A stretch of 64,000 nt of DNA from positions 620,001 to 684,000 of the forward strand of contig NZ_CP099391.1 of NCBI RefSeq assembly GCF_023913515.1, read 5' to 3'. Under the pieces are notes generated by a model. The model was not told where the DNA came from. It made no database searches and saw nothing but the letters and a program-made list of their open reading frames with translations. Each line of letters starts with the position of its first letter. Position 1 is the stretch's first letter. The translations under genes were made by a program, and so were the position numbers. Below are positions 54,799 through 63,838 of the stretch, piece by piece. The DNA comes from Natronococcus sp. CG52 (GTDB lineage: Archaea; Halobacteriota; Halobacteria; Halobacteriales; Natrialbaceae).

Positions 54799-55395
54799 AT
54801 GGCAATCCTCCAAAAGCTGAAGTCGCTGTTGGGGTTCGACGATTCGGGCTCGGAGCGAGGGGACACTCGGGAGGTCGGGGTAACGGTCGAACGCGAACGG
54901 TCCGGGGAGACCGACACCGAGACAGTCACCGACGATGAATCGACGTCGACCAGCACCGACAGTGCGGCGGCCGGCACCGACGCTGCGGCGTCGACTGACT
55001 CGATGACTGAACCGTCGGACGCTCCCCACAAGCCGGCTGAACCGGCGGAATCGACGGGGCCGGATCAGACCGACGCGATGCCGGAGGGGGAGAAGGCTCC
55101 GGACGAAGCGGGCCTCGAGGACTCCGTAGAAGAGACCGCAGACGAGCCGGAGACCGAAGCCGAAACGGAGACGGAAGAAGATGCGGGCGCGGACGACGAT
55201 CTCGACGAGGAGGAGCGCAGCGAACCCGTCGACGTGATCAAGGGGATCGGTCCCGCCTACGCCGACCGGATGGCCGATGCGGGCGTCGAGACCGTCGCCG
55301 ACCTCGCCGACGCCGACGCCGCCGAACTCGAGTCCGAGACCGACATCTCGGAGAAGCGCATCCAGGGCTGGATCGACCGGGCGAAGGTCCGATAA
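54799..55395 (+). CDS. Helix-hairpin-helix protein with long acidic linker
   Basis: This 198-residue protein begins [20 protein letters not shown], a short amphipathic helix. Then about 110 disordered residues rich in Asp, Glu, Ser and Thr follow. A C-terminal helix-hairpin-helix ([20 protein letters not shown]) ends with WIDRAKVR, the non-specific DNA-binding type. A TATA-like AATTTAAGTG lies about 35 bp upstream. It may tether DNA to a protein partner through its N-terminal helix; function unknown. Confidence 0.85.
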   Translation: MAILQKLKSLLGFDDSGSERGDTREVGVTVERERSGETDTETVTDDESTSTSTDSAAAGTDAAASTDSMTEPSDAPHKPAEPAESTGPDQTDAMPEGEKAPDEAGLEDSVEETADEPETEAETETEEDAGADDDLDEEERSEPVDVIKGIGPAYADRMADAGVETVADLADADAAELESETDISEKRIQGWIDRAKVR

Positions 55396-55490
55396 CGAAC
55401 GCCGCTTCGATCTCTCGTCTCTCCATTGCTACCGCTCGTTTCGAGCGCGGAATCGCAAAAGGATTAGTCCTAGACTCCGTCAGCAGGGGT

Positions 55491-57152
55491 ATGAGCGATC
55501 CGCGCGTCGTTACCTCGTTCGACTCGTTCCGAGCCGCCGCTCGCGGCCCCCTCGAGTGCGTCGACGAGGCCGAGACGACGCGCACGATCCGCGTTCCCGT
55601 CGAAGTGCAGGTTTCTACCGTCGATCCGTTTCTGGCGTACCGACGGGTGCGCGATGGACCCGGAAGCGTCTATCTCGAGACGACCGGCGGCCAGCCCGGC
55701 TGGGGCTACTTCGGCACCGACCCGGTCGACCGCCTCACGGTCGGCCCGGACGCGACGGCATGGAACCGAAACGCCGACTCGCCGACGCTGGCCGCGCTCG
55801 AGGGGCTGCTGGAGCGCGATCGACTCGTCCGCGGCGACTGCGACGTCCCCTACCCCTGCGGGGCGGTCGGCTGGCTCTCCTACGACGTCGCGCGCGAACT
55901 CGAGACGCTGCCGGAATCGGCCGTCGACGACCGCGGACTGCCGCGGCTGGAACTGGGGATCTACGATTGCCTGGCCGCCTGGGAGGCGCCGGCGGAAACG
56001 GCGGATGCGACGGACGGGGAGGTCACACTACGGATCACCGCCTGTCCGCGGCTCCCCGGGGAGGCCGCGGCGGCGGACCTCGAGGCCGCCTACGAGCGCG
56101 GCCGGGATCGAGCGCTCGAACTCGCCCGCGCGTGTCTCGAGGGCGATCCGGGGATCGGCGAGGCGCCGGTCGACGCCGACGAGGCGAACTTTGAGAGCGA
56201 CTGCGGCCGCGACGCGTTCGCCGACCGCGTTCGTCGGGTCAAGGAGTACGTCCGCGACGGCGACACCTTCCAGGCGAACGTCTCCCAGCGGCTGGTCGCA
56301 CCCGCCGCGGTCCATCCCGTCGCCGCCTACGACGCCCTGCGGCGGGTGAACCCGGCGCCCTACTCGGGACTGCTCGAGTTCCGATCCGCCGACCTGGTGA
56401 GCGCGAGTCCGGAGTTGCTGCTCGAGCGCGGGGAGCCACGGTCCCCGGAATTCTCGAGCGGCGGGCGAGGCGGTTCCACCGCCTCGAACGAGACGGCGTC
56501 GCCGTCTCGCGATCCGCGAGAGCGCGACGGAGAGTTCGTCCGGACGGAGCCGATCGCCGGAACCCGGCCGCGCGGCGCAACGCCCGAGGAGGACGACGCG
56601 TTCGAGGACGATCTGCGAACCGACGAGAAGGAGCGCGCCGAGCACGCGATGCTCGTCGACCTGGAGCGCAACGACCTCGGCAAAGTGTGCGAGTACGGCT
56701 CCGTCGAGGTCGACGAGTACCGACGGATCGACCGCTACTCCGAGGTGATGCACCTCGTCTCGAACGTGACCGGTCGGCTCCGACCGACCGAGACGCTCGC
56801 GGACGCCGTCGCGGCCGTTTTCCCGGGCGGGACGATCACCGGCGCGCCCAAGCCGCGGACGATGGAAATTATCGACGAACTCGAGGCGACCCGACGCGGC
56901 CCCTACACCGGTAGTATCGGGATCTTCGGCCTCGACGGCCGCGCGACGCTGAATATCGTCATCCGGACGCTCGTCTGTCACGCCGACGAGTACCACCTCC
57001 GGGTCGGCGCGGGAATCGTCCACGACTCGGAGCCGAACCGGGAGTACGACGAGACCCTCGACAAGGCGCGGGCGCTGCTCACTGCCGTCGACGAGGCGCT
57101 CGGCGAGCGGGCCGGAATAGCGCTCGAGAGCGATGGAGGAGATCAGCGATGA
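55491..57152 (+). CDS. pabB: Aminodeoxychorismate synthase component I (or anthranilate synthase component I)
   Basis: This 553-residue chorismate-binding enzyme has [12 protein letters not shown] at the end and [20 protein letters not shown] in the core. The motif PIAGTRPRG begins at residue 354; A356 stands where E. coli PabB has its catalytic Lys, so the motif is TrpE-like. The operon partners are a glutaminase and a class IV aminotransferase (ADC-lyase fold), which favours p-aminobenzoate synthesis. Residues about 326-344 are encoded by a palindromic insert. It overlaps pabA by 4 bp. Confidence 0.88.
   Translation: MSDPRVVTSFDSFRAAARGPLECVDEAETTRTIRVPVEVQVSTVDPFLAYRRVRDGPGSVYLETTGGQPGWGYFGTDPVDRLTVGPDATAWNRNADSPTLAALEGLLERDRLVRGDCDVPYPCGAVGWLSYDVARELETLPESAVDDRGLPRLELGIYDCLAAWEAPAETADATDGEVTLRITACPRLPGEAAAADLEAAYERGRDRALELARACLEGDPGIGEAPVDADEANFESDCGRDAFADRVRRVKEYVRDGDTFQANVSQRLVAPAAVHPVAAYDALRRVNPAPYSGLLEFRSADLVSASPELLLERGEPRSPEFSSGGRGGSTASNETASPSRDPRERDGEFVRTEPIAGTRPRGATPEEDDAFEDDLRTDEKERAEHAMLVDLERNDLGKVCEYGSVEVDEYRRIDRYSEVMHLVSNVTGRLRPTETLADAVAAVFPGGTITGAPKPRTMEIIDELEATRRGPYTGSIGIFGLDGRATLNIVIRTLVCHADEYHLRVGAGIVHDSEPNREYDETLDKARALLTAVDEALGERAGIALESDGGDQR
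56466..56520. repeat. Triple-hairpin insert inside pabB
   Basis: Three consecutive palindromes occur within the coding sequence: CGAGGCGG/CCGCCTCG (5-base loop, 56466-56486), CGAGACGGC/GCCGTCTCG (3-base loop, 56489-56509) and CTCGCG/CGCGAG (3-base loop, 56506-56520). They encode a low-complexity loop ([20 protein letters not shown]) just before the conserved [10 protein letters not shown]. The reading frame is kept. Confidence 0.7.
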
Positions 57153-57922
57153 CGGACACCGACAGCACCTGCGAGCGAGTGGACACGAGCGAGCGGCCCG
57201 ACGATCGACCAGCGGGAGGGAGGAAGGGTTTTCATCAACGTTTTGCCAGGGAACGAGCGTCAGCGAGTGACCGCAGCAAAAGGTTGCTGGTGGTCGACAA
57301 TTACGACTCTTTCGCGTACAATCTCGTCCAGTACGTCGGCGAGGTCGCCGACGAGGTCGTCGTCCGACGAAACGACGAGATCGACCTCGAGGGCGTTCGC
57401 GACCTCGACCCGACGGGGATCGTCGTCTCACCGGGGCCGGGGACGCCCCGGGAGGCCGGCGTTTCGATCCCGCTGTTCGCCGAATCCGAGTATCCGACCC
57501 TGGGCGTCTGTCTCGGTCATCAGGCGCTGTGTGCGGCCGAGGGCGCCCCGGTCGTCCACGCACCGCACGTCGTCCACGGGAAGCCGTCGACGGTCTCCCA
57601 CGACGGCGAGGGGCTCTTTTCGGATCTTCCCGAGACGTTTCGGGTCGGCCGGTACCACTCGCTGGCGGTCGAGCGCGAGGACCTCCCGGAGACGCTCGCG
57701 GAGACGGCCCGGACGACCGACGAGCGCGGCGTCCTGATGGCGGTCCGCCACCGCGAGAAGCCCCACCTCGGCGTGCAGTTCCACCCCGAGAGCATCCTCA
57801 CGCGGAGTCACGAGGACGCCGCCGCGGGGGACGGCATCTCGCTTCGAGTCGGCAAGCGGATGATCGCCAACTTCTGTCGGTTCGCCGCCGACCACGAGGG
57901 GACCGAGCCGAATCGGGGGTGA
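57149..57922 (+). CDS. pabA: Aminodeoxychorismate/anthranilate synthase glutaminase subunit
   Basis: This is a class I glutamine amidotransferase with [20 protein letters not shown], the nucleophile in [15 protein letters not shown], and [10 protein letters not shown]. The ATG at 57149 overlaps the pabB stop (ATGA) and gives 257 residues. Its first 45 residues ([20 protein letters not shown] onwards) are not family-like and are partly encoded by repeat copy 4. A TTG at 57284 would give the canonical [13 protein letters not shown] start. pabC follows 4 bp after the stop. Confidence 0.93.
   Translation: MTDTDSTCERVDTSERPDDRPAGGRKGFHQRFARERASASDRSKRLLVVDNYDSFAYNLVQYVGEVADEVVVRRNDEIDLEGVRDLDPTGIVVSPGPGTPREAGVSIPLFAESEYPTLGVCLGHQALCAAEGAPVVHAPHVVHGKPSTVSHDGEGLFSDLPETFRVGRYHSLAVEREDLPETLAETARTTDERGVLMAVRHREKPHLGVQFHPESILTRSHEDAAAGDGISLRVGKRMIANFCRFAADHEGTEPNRG
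57190..57286 (+). repeat. Dispersed structured element, copy 4 (short, inside the pabA 5' end)
   Basis: This copy keeps GAGCGGCCCGACGA, GGGAGGGAGGAAGG and the terminal stem CAACGTTTTGC (57236-57246) with GCAAAAGGTTG (57276-57286). That is 10 of 11 pairs, with one mismatch. Between them lies AGGGAACG, a small GCG/CGAG-type loop, and GACCGCA, matching the GAGGGACG and GACYGCAG blocks of the longer copies. The 5' blocks are missing. It lies in the open frame that joins pabB to pabA. Confidence 0.7.
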
Positions 57923-57926
57923 ACCG

Positions 57927-58796
57927 ATGAGCGACGAGTTGCTGTACCACGTCGACGGCGAACTCGTTCCCGCGAGCGAGGCGACCGTCAGCGTCGACGA
58001 CCGGGGCTTTCGCTACGGCGACGCCGCCTTCGAAACGCTGCGGGCCTACGGCGGGACGCTCTTCGAGTGGAGCGCCCACGTCGAGCGCCTCGAGCGAACC
58101 TGCGACGCGCTGCGCCTCGAGCACGGCCTCTCCGCCGACGACCTCCACGAGCGGGTTCGGGAGACGCTCGCGGCCAACGACCTCGCGGACGCCTACGCGC
58201 GACTGTCGGTCACCCGCGGCGTCCAGCCGGGAAAGCTGACGCCCCAACCGGAGGTCGATCCGACAGTCGTCGTCTACGTCAAACCGCTCCCTCGCGGCGG
58301 ACTCGAGGGCGCCCCCGTCTGGGACGGGCCGGCAACGGTCCAATCCGTCGAGACCAGGCGGGTCCCCGACGCGGCGATTCCGGCGAGCGCGAAGACCCAC
58401 AACTACCTGAACGGGATCCTCGCGCGGGCGGAACTCGAGGGCGACGCGGACGAGGCGCTGCTTCGCGATCTCGAAGGGAACGTCGCGGAGGGCGCGACGA
58501 GCAACCTGTTCTTCGTCCGGGGCGGCACGCTTTGCACCCCTTCGACCGACGGCGACGTGCTGCCGGGGATCACCCGCGAGATCGTGCTCGAACTGGCCGA
58601 CGAGGCCGGTGTGCCGACCGAGGAGGGACGTTACGGACTCGAGGACGTACTCGAGGCTGACGAGGCGTTTCTCACCAACCGGACCTGGGAGCTCCGTCCG
58701 GTGGCCGAATTGGACAGGGCCGAGATCGGCGGGGGCGAGGTGACGGAACGACTCTCGAGGAGCTACGACGAGCGCGTTAAGGAGGTCTGTTACTAG
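57927..58796 (+). CDS. pabC: Class IV aminotransferase / aminodeoxychorismate lyase
   Basis: This 289-residue PLP enzyme of fold IV has VSVDDRGFRYGDAAFETLRA, the PLP Lys in AIPASAKTHNYLNGIL, and LEGNVAEGATSNLFFV. The alternative is a branched-chain amino acid aminotransferase; the operon with pabB and pabA favours release of pyruvate from aminodeoxychorismate to give p-aminobenzoate. The pABA would serve tetrahydrofolate or methanopterin-like cofactors. Confidence 0.9.
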   Translation: MSDELLYHVDGELVPASEATVSVDDRGFRYGDAAFETLRAYGGTLFEWSAHVERLERTCDALRLEHGLSADDLHERVRETLAANDLADAYARLSVTRGVQPGKLTPQPEVDPTVVVYVKPLPRGGLEGAPVWDGPATVQSVETRRVPDAAIPASAKTHNYLNGILARAELEGDADEALLRDLEGNVAEGATSNLFFVRGGTLCTPSTDGDVLPGITREIVLELADEAGVPTEEGRYGLEDVLEADEAFLTNRTWELRPVAELDRAEIGGGEVTERLSRSYDERVKEVCY

Positions 58797-59153
58797 TGGC
58801 AGAAACGGACTCGAGGGTTACTCATCGGATGTGGTGGCGCGCGCTGAGCGACAGTGAGCGAACAGCGAACTGTCGCTCGGCCGTCTTCCAAGCCTTCGCT
58901 CGTTCCATCTGCTCACGGACGCTACGCGTCCGTTCGCACGGGACGCGGGACCGCGCCGGTCCCGCGCTACTCGCGAAGATCTCGCACGGCGTCGACCGAC
59001 GGCTCACTCGATGTTCGCCGTCGGCCAGCGCGCACCACCGTACAGGCAGCAAGTGGATTGACTCGGGATCCGCTCCCCGTCACTAATACCGTCGGTCGCT
59101 CGCAGCGTGCCGGCTCCCACAGTTTCAAGCCCGGCCGAACGGGAGACGGAAAC
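58797..59153. other. Hairpin-rich intergenic region
   Basis: There is no supported gene. Three perfect inverted repeats are seen: GAGCGACAG/CTGTCGCTC (58846-58878), ACGGACG/CGTCCGT (58915-58933) and CGCGGGACC/GGTCCCGCG (58944-58966). One or more may end the pab operon transcript. Open frames upstream of 59154 extend the MATE frame but are not family-like. Confidence 0.5.
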
Positions 59154-60500
59154 GTGTTCTCGAGGGGACGCCGGCGACTGCTCGAGGTCTGGCGGCGGGT
59201 GTTCCACCTGTCCTGGCCCGTGATGGCCGAGCAGTTCCTCCGGACGCTGATGCGGACGACTGACGTCGCCGTTACGGGGCTGTTCTCGCCGGCGGCGGTC
59301 GCCGCGGTCGGGCTGGCGGACCTGTACGCCCGGCTCCCCCTCCGGATCGGGCTGGGACTCGGCAGCGGCGCGATCGCGAATCGGGACGAGGCGATCACGC
59401 AGGCGGTGATTCTCGGCGCGCTCGCGGGGATCCCGTTCGTGCTCTTCGGCTTCCTCCTCGGCCAGTGGGCGATCCGGATCCTGGGCGCCGAGGCCGAAGT
59501 CGCCCGTATGGGCGGGCTCTACCTGGCGATCATCTTCGCGACGAGCCCGGCCCGCCACGTCGCGATCGTCGCCGCGCGGTCGATTCAGGGGGCCGGCGAC
59601 ACGCGAACGCCGATGTACGTCAACGGGGTCTCGAACGCGCTCAACATCGTCGGCACGGTCGTCCTCGGACTGGGACTCGGGCCGGTGCCGGAACTCCACA
59701 TCGTCGGCGTCGGCATCGCGACCGCCTTCGGCAACGTCTTCTCCGCGCTGGCGCTCGTCGCGGCCATCAACTCGTCGTGGACGCCCGCCGGCTTCGCTCG
59801 TCCCTCGCGGGTGACGATCACGAAGCAGTTGCTCGCGATCAGCGCCCCGCGGATCGTCGAGGGAGGGATCACGTTCCTCCTCGAGTTCCCGTTCAACGCA
59901 ATTCTGCTGTACTTCGGAACCGAGGTCAACGCCGCCTACCAGATCGGGCGACGGGTCTACCAGCAGCTGACGTCGCCGCTCTCGCGAGGCTACCGCACCG
60001 GCACGAGCATCGTCGTCGGACAGAGCCTCGGAGACGGCGACCCCGCTCGAGCGCGGTACGACGGCTGGGCCGCGGCCGCGCTCGGTCTGGTGACCGTCGG
60101 CTCGCTGGGCGTCGTCCTCTTCGTGCGAGCCGAGTGGCTGGTCTCCCTGTTCACCGACGATCCGGAGACGCTGTCGTACGCGGCCGGCTTCGCCAGGGCC
60201 TACGCCGCGGCGGCGCCGGTTACCGTCCTCTACGTCGTTCTCGCGGGCGCGCTGACCAGCGGCAGTGATACTATGACTCCCCTTATCGCCCGCGTGACGG
60301 GGATGTTCTTCGGGATGCTCGGAATCTCGTACGTCGCCGGCGTTCGCCTCGGTTACGGCGTCCCGGCGATCTACGCCTCGATCGTCGTCTACTACGTCTG
60401 GGCGACGATCTACGTCGCGGTCGGCTTCCACCGCGGCCGCTGGATCGAGCGCACCCAGTCGATGATGGACGAACGGGGGAGCACGACCGGCGAAGACTGA
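59154..60500 (+). CDS. MATE family efflux transporter
   Basis: A GTG start at 59154 gives 448 residues, near the family length of about 450. Twelve membrane segments are expected. The N-terminal motif is FHLSWPVMAEQFLRTLMRTT, and each half carries the family GDTRTPMYVNG- and GSDTMTPL-type loops. It exports drugs or metabolites using an Na+ or H+ gradient. The open frame upstream to 58854 is probably not translated. Confidence 0.92.
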   Translation: MFSRGRRRLLEVWRRVFHLSWPVMAEQFLRTLMRTTDVAVTGLFSPAAVAAVGLADLYARLPLRIGLGLGSGAIANRDEAITQAVILGALAGIPFVLFGFLLGQWAIRILGAEAEVARMGGLYLAIIFATSPARHVAIVAARSIQGAGDTRTPMYVNGVSNALNIVGTVVLGLGLGPVPELHIVGVGIATAFGNVFSALALVAAINSSWTPAGFARPSRVTITKQLLAISAPRIVEGGITFLLEFPFNAILLYFGTEVNAAYQIGRRVYQQLTSPLSRGYRTGTSIVVGQSLGDGDPARARYDGWAAAALGLVTVGSLGVVLFVRAEWLVSLFTDDPETLSYAAGFARAYAAAAPVTVLYVVLAGALTSGSDTMTPLIARVTGMFFGMLGISYVAGVRLGYGVPAIYASIVVYYVWATIYVAVGFHRGRWIERTQSMMDERGSTTGED

Positions 60501-60514
60501 CGGTCTCGGCGCGG

Positions 60515-61612
60515 TCACCTGCCGGGTTCGAGCGGCGCCGGCTTGCCTTTGGCGGGCGTCTCGAGCAGTTCCCGATCCGTTCCCGAGAGCTCCAGCGCGA
60601 AGTCGGCGCCGAACGCGCGGGCGGGCGTCTGGAACCCCGGCTCGACCCGCTTGTCCGCGAGCACTCGTTCGGCGGCGCTCACCGCGGACTCGGCGGTCAG
60701 CGCGTAGGGATCGGGCGTTCGGAGTCGAGCGCGCGCTCGCCATCCGCTCTCGCCGTCGCGGACCTCGCCCCAGACGACGGCGGTCCCGGTCGCCAGTTCG
60801 CGCTCGTCCGGCCCGTCGACGACGGCATCGATCGCGCCGTTTGCGACGCGTTCGACCGGTTCGCTCTCGAGGAGCCACCGGAACGAGTCGGCCGCCGACA
60901 GCAGCGGTTCGGCCCACTCGGGGACGGCGCCGTACACCTCGATCGAGTCGATGCCCGTCGTGTGAGCCGCGGTGACGACGTCCCCCATCGGAATCGTGAC
61001 GGCGTGTTCGGGGCCGTCACCGAAGTCGATCTCGCGGGTCCGGTACGTCGCCGGCACGCTCAGCAGGCGATCGTTCCGGCGAACGACGCTGCCGTGGTCC
61101 GCGAGTTCGACGAACGTCCGCGCGGTCCCGCGCGAGAACGCGAGGTCGCCCTTGATTCCGAGTCGCAACTGATCGGCTTCGGGGAGTCGCTCGTGGAGGG
61201 TTGCCGCCAGACAGTCCGTCGGCACGACGTCGAAACCGACGCCGGGGAGTACCGTGATCTCCGCCGCTCGAGCCGCCTCGTCCTTCCGGCGAAGCCGCTC
61301 GAACACCGGGAACTCGCCGGTGACGTCGAGATAGTCCGTTTCCGCCTCGAGACACGCGTCGACGAGTGGTTCGGCCGTTTCGACGAACGGACCCGCACAG
61401 TTCAACACGGCGTCGAAACTCCCGAGTTCGGTCTCGAGGTCGTCCGCCTCGAGATCGATCGTCCGCCCTTCGAGACCGAGCGCGTCGGCCTGTTCGGCGA
61501 CGCGGCGGCCGTCACGTCCGGCGACCGTCGGCGCGCCGCCCCGCGAGACCGCTTCGCTCGCGATCAGCCGCCCGGTGTAGCCGTACGAGCCGTAAACGAG
61601 AAGGGAGTCCAT
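60515..61612 (-). CDS. Saccharopine dehydrogenase-like / trans-acting enoyl reductase family protein
   Basis: This 365-residue protein begins MDSLLVYGSYGYTGRLIASE, an NAD(P)-binding Rossmann motif G-S-Y-G-Y-T-G. It has LNCAGPFVETAEPLVDACLE and DYLDVTGEFPVFE, typical of the saccharopine dehydrogenase-like oxidoreductases that act on lipids or polyketides. The lysine-pathway enzyme itself is not expected here because the dap route is present. It is divergent from the Rieske gene. Confidence 0.9.
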   Translation of the reverse strand: MDSLLVYGSYGYTGRLIASEAVSRGGAPTVAGRDGRRVAEQADALGLEGRTIDLEADDLETELGSFDAVLNCAGPFVETAEPLVDACLEAETDYLDVTGEFPVFERLRRKDEAARAAEITVLPGVGFDVVPTDCLAATLHERLPEADQLRLGIKGDLAFSRGTARTFVELADHGSVVRRNDRLLSVPATYRTREIDFGDGPEHAVTIPMGDVVTAAHTTGIDSIEVYGAVPEWAEPLLSAADSFRWLLESEPVERVANGAIDAVVDGPDERELATGTAVVWGEVRDGESGWRARARLRTPDPYALTAESAVSAAERVLADKRVEPGFQTPARAFGADFALELSGTDRELLETPAKGKPAPLEPGR

Positions 61613-61696
61613 AGCCGTCGTTGATCGGTCAGAGTGTTAAAAGCCCGTCAGACGGTGTCGAAACGTTCACCACGGACGACTCGTAACCGGGGACTA

Positions 61697-62125
61697 ATGG
61701 CGGCCACACAGCGGATCGTCTCGCTCGAGGAGATGCCTGCGGAATCGACGTTTCTCTTTCGCGTCGCCGACGAGTTAGGTGACGAACGGGAGGCAATTCT
61801 CGTCACGAACGGGGAAGCGTCGGCGGACGACGTCTCCTGCTGGCTGAACTACTGTCAGCACTTCACCCACATCAAACTCGACAAGGGCGACGGCGCACCG
61901 ATGCGCGAGGGCGAGGTGATCTGTGCGAACCACGGGGCGTACTTCGACGCCGACTCCGGCGAGTGCACGTTCGGTCCCTGCGAGGGCGCGTACCTGTCCG
62001 ATCTCGAGGTAACCGTCGACGACGGGGACGTCTACCTCGTCGACGACGAGTACGAGTTCGTCGGGACGGGGCCGGTCGAAACCGACGACGCGGACCTGAC
62101 CTCGACCTCGAACGTCGAGTTCTGA
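61697..62125 (+). CDS. Rieske 2Fe-2S domain protein
   Basis: The start at 61697 gives 142 residues. The cluster ligands are C53-x-H55 (NYCQHFTHIK) and C76-x2-H79 (ICANHGAYF). The second histidine loop GAYFDADSGECTFGPCEGAY resembles ferredoxin-type Rieske proteins such as NirD or oxygenase ferredoxins. It has no membrane segment, so is a soluble carrier. No oxygenase partner is adjacent. Confidence 0.93.
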   Translation: MAATQRIVSLEEMPAESTFLFRVADELGDEREAILVTNGEASADDVSCWLNYCQHFTHIKLDKGDGAPMREGEVICANHGAYFDADSGECTFGPCEGAYLSDLEVTVDDGDVYLVDDEYEFVGTGPVETDDADLTSTSNVEF

Positions 62126-62342
62126 GCGATCGTCGTTTTTCGACGACGATCGGGTTAGACGCGAGTTCGGAAGTGTCGACCCCTCCGTAGCCTTCCAGCG
62201 GACGCGCAGAGATCGGACGGGAGTCGCACGTCGATGGACGTCACCGACCGTCTCGGGAGATACAGGCCGGCTAGACCGCAAAACGGTCGATGACATCCTT
62301 GAGAACGGCGAATAGTTTCGTCGACGACTCGGGTCGACGTCG

Positions 62343-63614
62343 TCAAGTTCGCTCGTTGACTTCGAGGACCTTGCCAGCCGCGATGGTCTGGCCCATGTCG
62401 CGGATGGCGAAGCTTCCGAGTTCGGGGATCTCGCCGGACGGTTCGATGCTGAGGGGCTTCTGCGGTCGGATGGTGACCACGGCAGCGTCACCCGACTGGA
62501 TGAAGTCGGGGCTCTCTTCGGCGACTTCACCCGATGCGGGATCGATCTTCTGGTCGATGGACTCGATGGTGCACGCGACCTGCGCGGTGTGGGCGTGGAA
62601 CACCGGCGTGTAGCCCGCCGTGATAACCGAGGGGTGTTGCATGACGACGATCTGGGCCTGGAACGTCTCGGCCACCGTCGGCGGGTCGGCGGCGGGGCCA
62701 CAGACGTCACCGCGGCGGATGTCGTCCTTCCCGATGCCGCGGACGTTGAACCCGACGTTGTCGCCGGGCCTGGCCTCGGGAACCTCTTCGTGGTGCATCT
62801 CGATCGTCTTGACCTCGCCGCCGACGTCCGAGGGCTGGAACGAAACGCTGTCGCCCACGTTGAGTATCCCCGTCTCGATGCGGCCGACCGGGACCGTCCC
62901 GATGCCGGAGATCGTGTAAACATCTTGAATGGGAAGACGCAGCGGCGCGTCCGTCGGCGGTTGAGGCTCGGGAAGACCGTTGAGGGCGGCCAACAGGATG
63001 TTCCCGTCGTACCAGGCTGTGTTCTCCGACTCTTCGGCGACGTTGTCTCCCTTGAACGCGGAGACCGGAATGAACTCGGCGTCGTCCGTGTCGAAGCGGA
63101 CCTGATTGAGGAGTTCCCTGACTTCGGTAACGACGCTCCTGTACTCGTCCTCGTCGTAATCGACGAGATCCATCTTGTTGACCGCGACGATGAGTTCGCC
63201 GATACCGAGCGTGCGGGCCAGGAAGACGTGTTCCTGGGTCTGGGGCGCGACGCCGTCGTCGGCGGCGACGACGAGGACCGCGTGATCGGCTTGGCTCGCG
63301 CCAGTGATCATGTTCTTGACGAAGTCGCGGTGACCGGGTGTATCGACGATCGTGAAATTGTACGTGTCCGTGTCGAACTTCTGGTGGGCGATGTCGATGG
63401 TGACACCGCGTTCGCGCTCCTCGGCGAGGTTGTCCATGACGTAGGCGAACTCGAAGCCGCCTTTGCCCTTCTCTTCGGCTTCCTCGCGGTGCTGTTCGAT
63501 GACGTGCTCCGGCACGCTCCCCGTCTCGTAGAGGAGGCGTCCCACGAGCGTGCTCTTCCCGTGGTCGACGTGGCCGATGATGGCCAGGTTCTGGTGTGGT
63601 TTGTCTTGACTCAT
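62343..63614 (-). CDS. tuf: Elongation factor 1-alpha (EF-1A), apparently a solitary copy
   Basis: This 423-residue GTPase delivers aminoacyl-tRNA to the ribosome. The P-loop is [20 protein letters not shown], then DTPGHRDF and NKMDL, with domains 2 and 3 complete ([20 protein letters not shown]). Switch II reads VDTPGH where most archaeal EF-1A have DCPGH or DAPGH. The usual rps12-rps7-fusA-tuf-rps10 context is missing, so this may be a second copy. Its own promoter with TTATATA lies about 40 bp upstream. Confidence 0.95.
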   Translation of the reverse strand: MSQDKPHQNLAIIGHVDHGKSTLVGRLLYETGSVPEHVIEQHREEAEEKGKGGFEFAYVMDNLAEERERGVTIDIAHQKFDTDTYNFTIVDTPGHRDFVKNMITGASQADHAVLVVAADDGVAPQTQEHVFLARTLGIGELIVAVNKMDLVDYDEDEYRSVVTEVRELLNQVRFDTDDAEFIPVSAFKGDNVAEESENTAWYDGNILLAALNGLPEPQPPTDAPLRLPIQDVYTISGIGTVPVGRIETGILNVGDSVSFQPSDVGGEVKTIEMHHEEVPEARPGDNVGFNVRGIGKDDIRRGDVCGPAADPPTVAETFQAQIVVMQHPSVITAGYTPVFHAHTAQVACTIESIDQKIDPASGEVAEESPDFIQSGDAAVVTIRPQKPLSIEPSGEIPELGSFAIRDMGQTIAAGKVLEVNERT

Positions 63615-63653
63615 ACTGGTGGGAGTAGGGTGTTGTTACGACACCACGAGTCG

Positions 63654-63661
63654 TTATATAG
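63654..63661 (-). promoter_or_regulatory. TATA box of the EF-1A gene
   Basis: TTATATAG (plus-strand reading) is the strongest TATA-like match near this gene. It lies 40 bp from the ATG at 63614, so a leader of about 12-15 nt is expected. A strong promoter fits an EF-1A gene. Confidence 0.6.
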
Positions 63662-63838
63662 TGGTGGGGGTACTGCGCACCGTCCACCGATGAAGGGGTC
63701 GAGTTTCCCGGAGACCACTCGCACGAGTTGCGTCATCTCCTCCAGAAAAGACGCTCGTATCGAAGTGGTGAACTGAGCGAAAGGGGGCGCTAGACTCTTC
63801 GATAACGGGTTATCTGTTCGATCCGCGACTCTCTCTGA

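Noticed and set aside
57268-57290. GTG at 57268 as pabA start
   Set aside because: It is out of frame with the amidotransferase; the in-frame choices are ATG 57149 or TTG 57284.
59004-60917. 637-codon frame antisense to the MATE gene
   Set aside because: Arg/Asp/Glu-rich shadow; the plus-strand MATE protein is clear.
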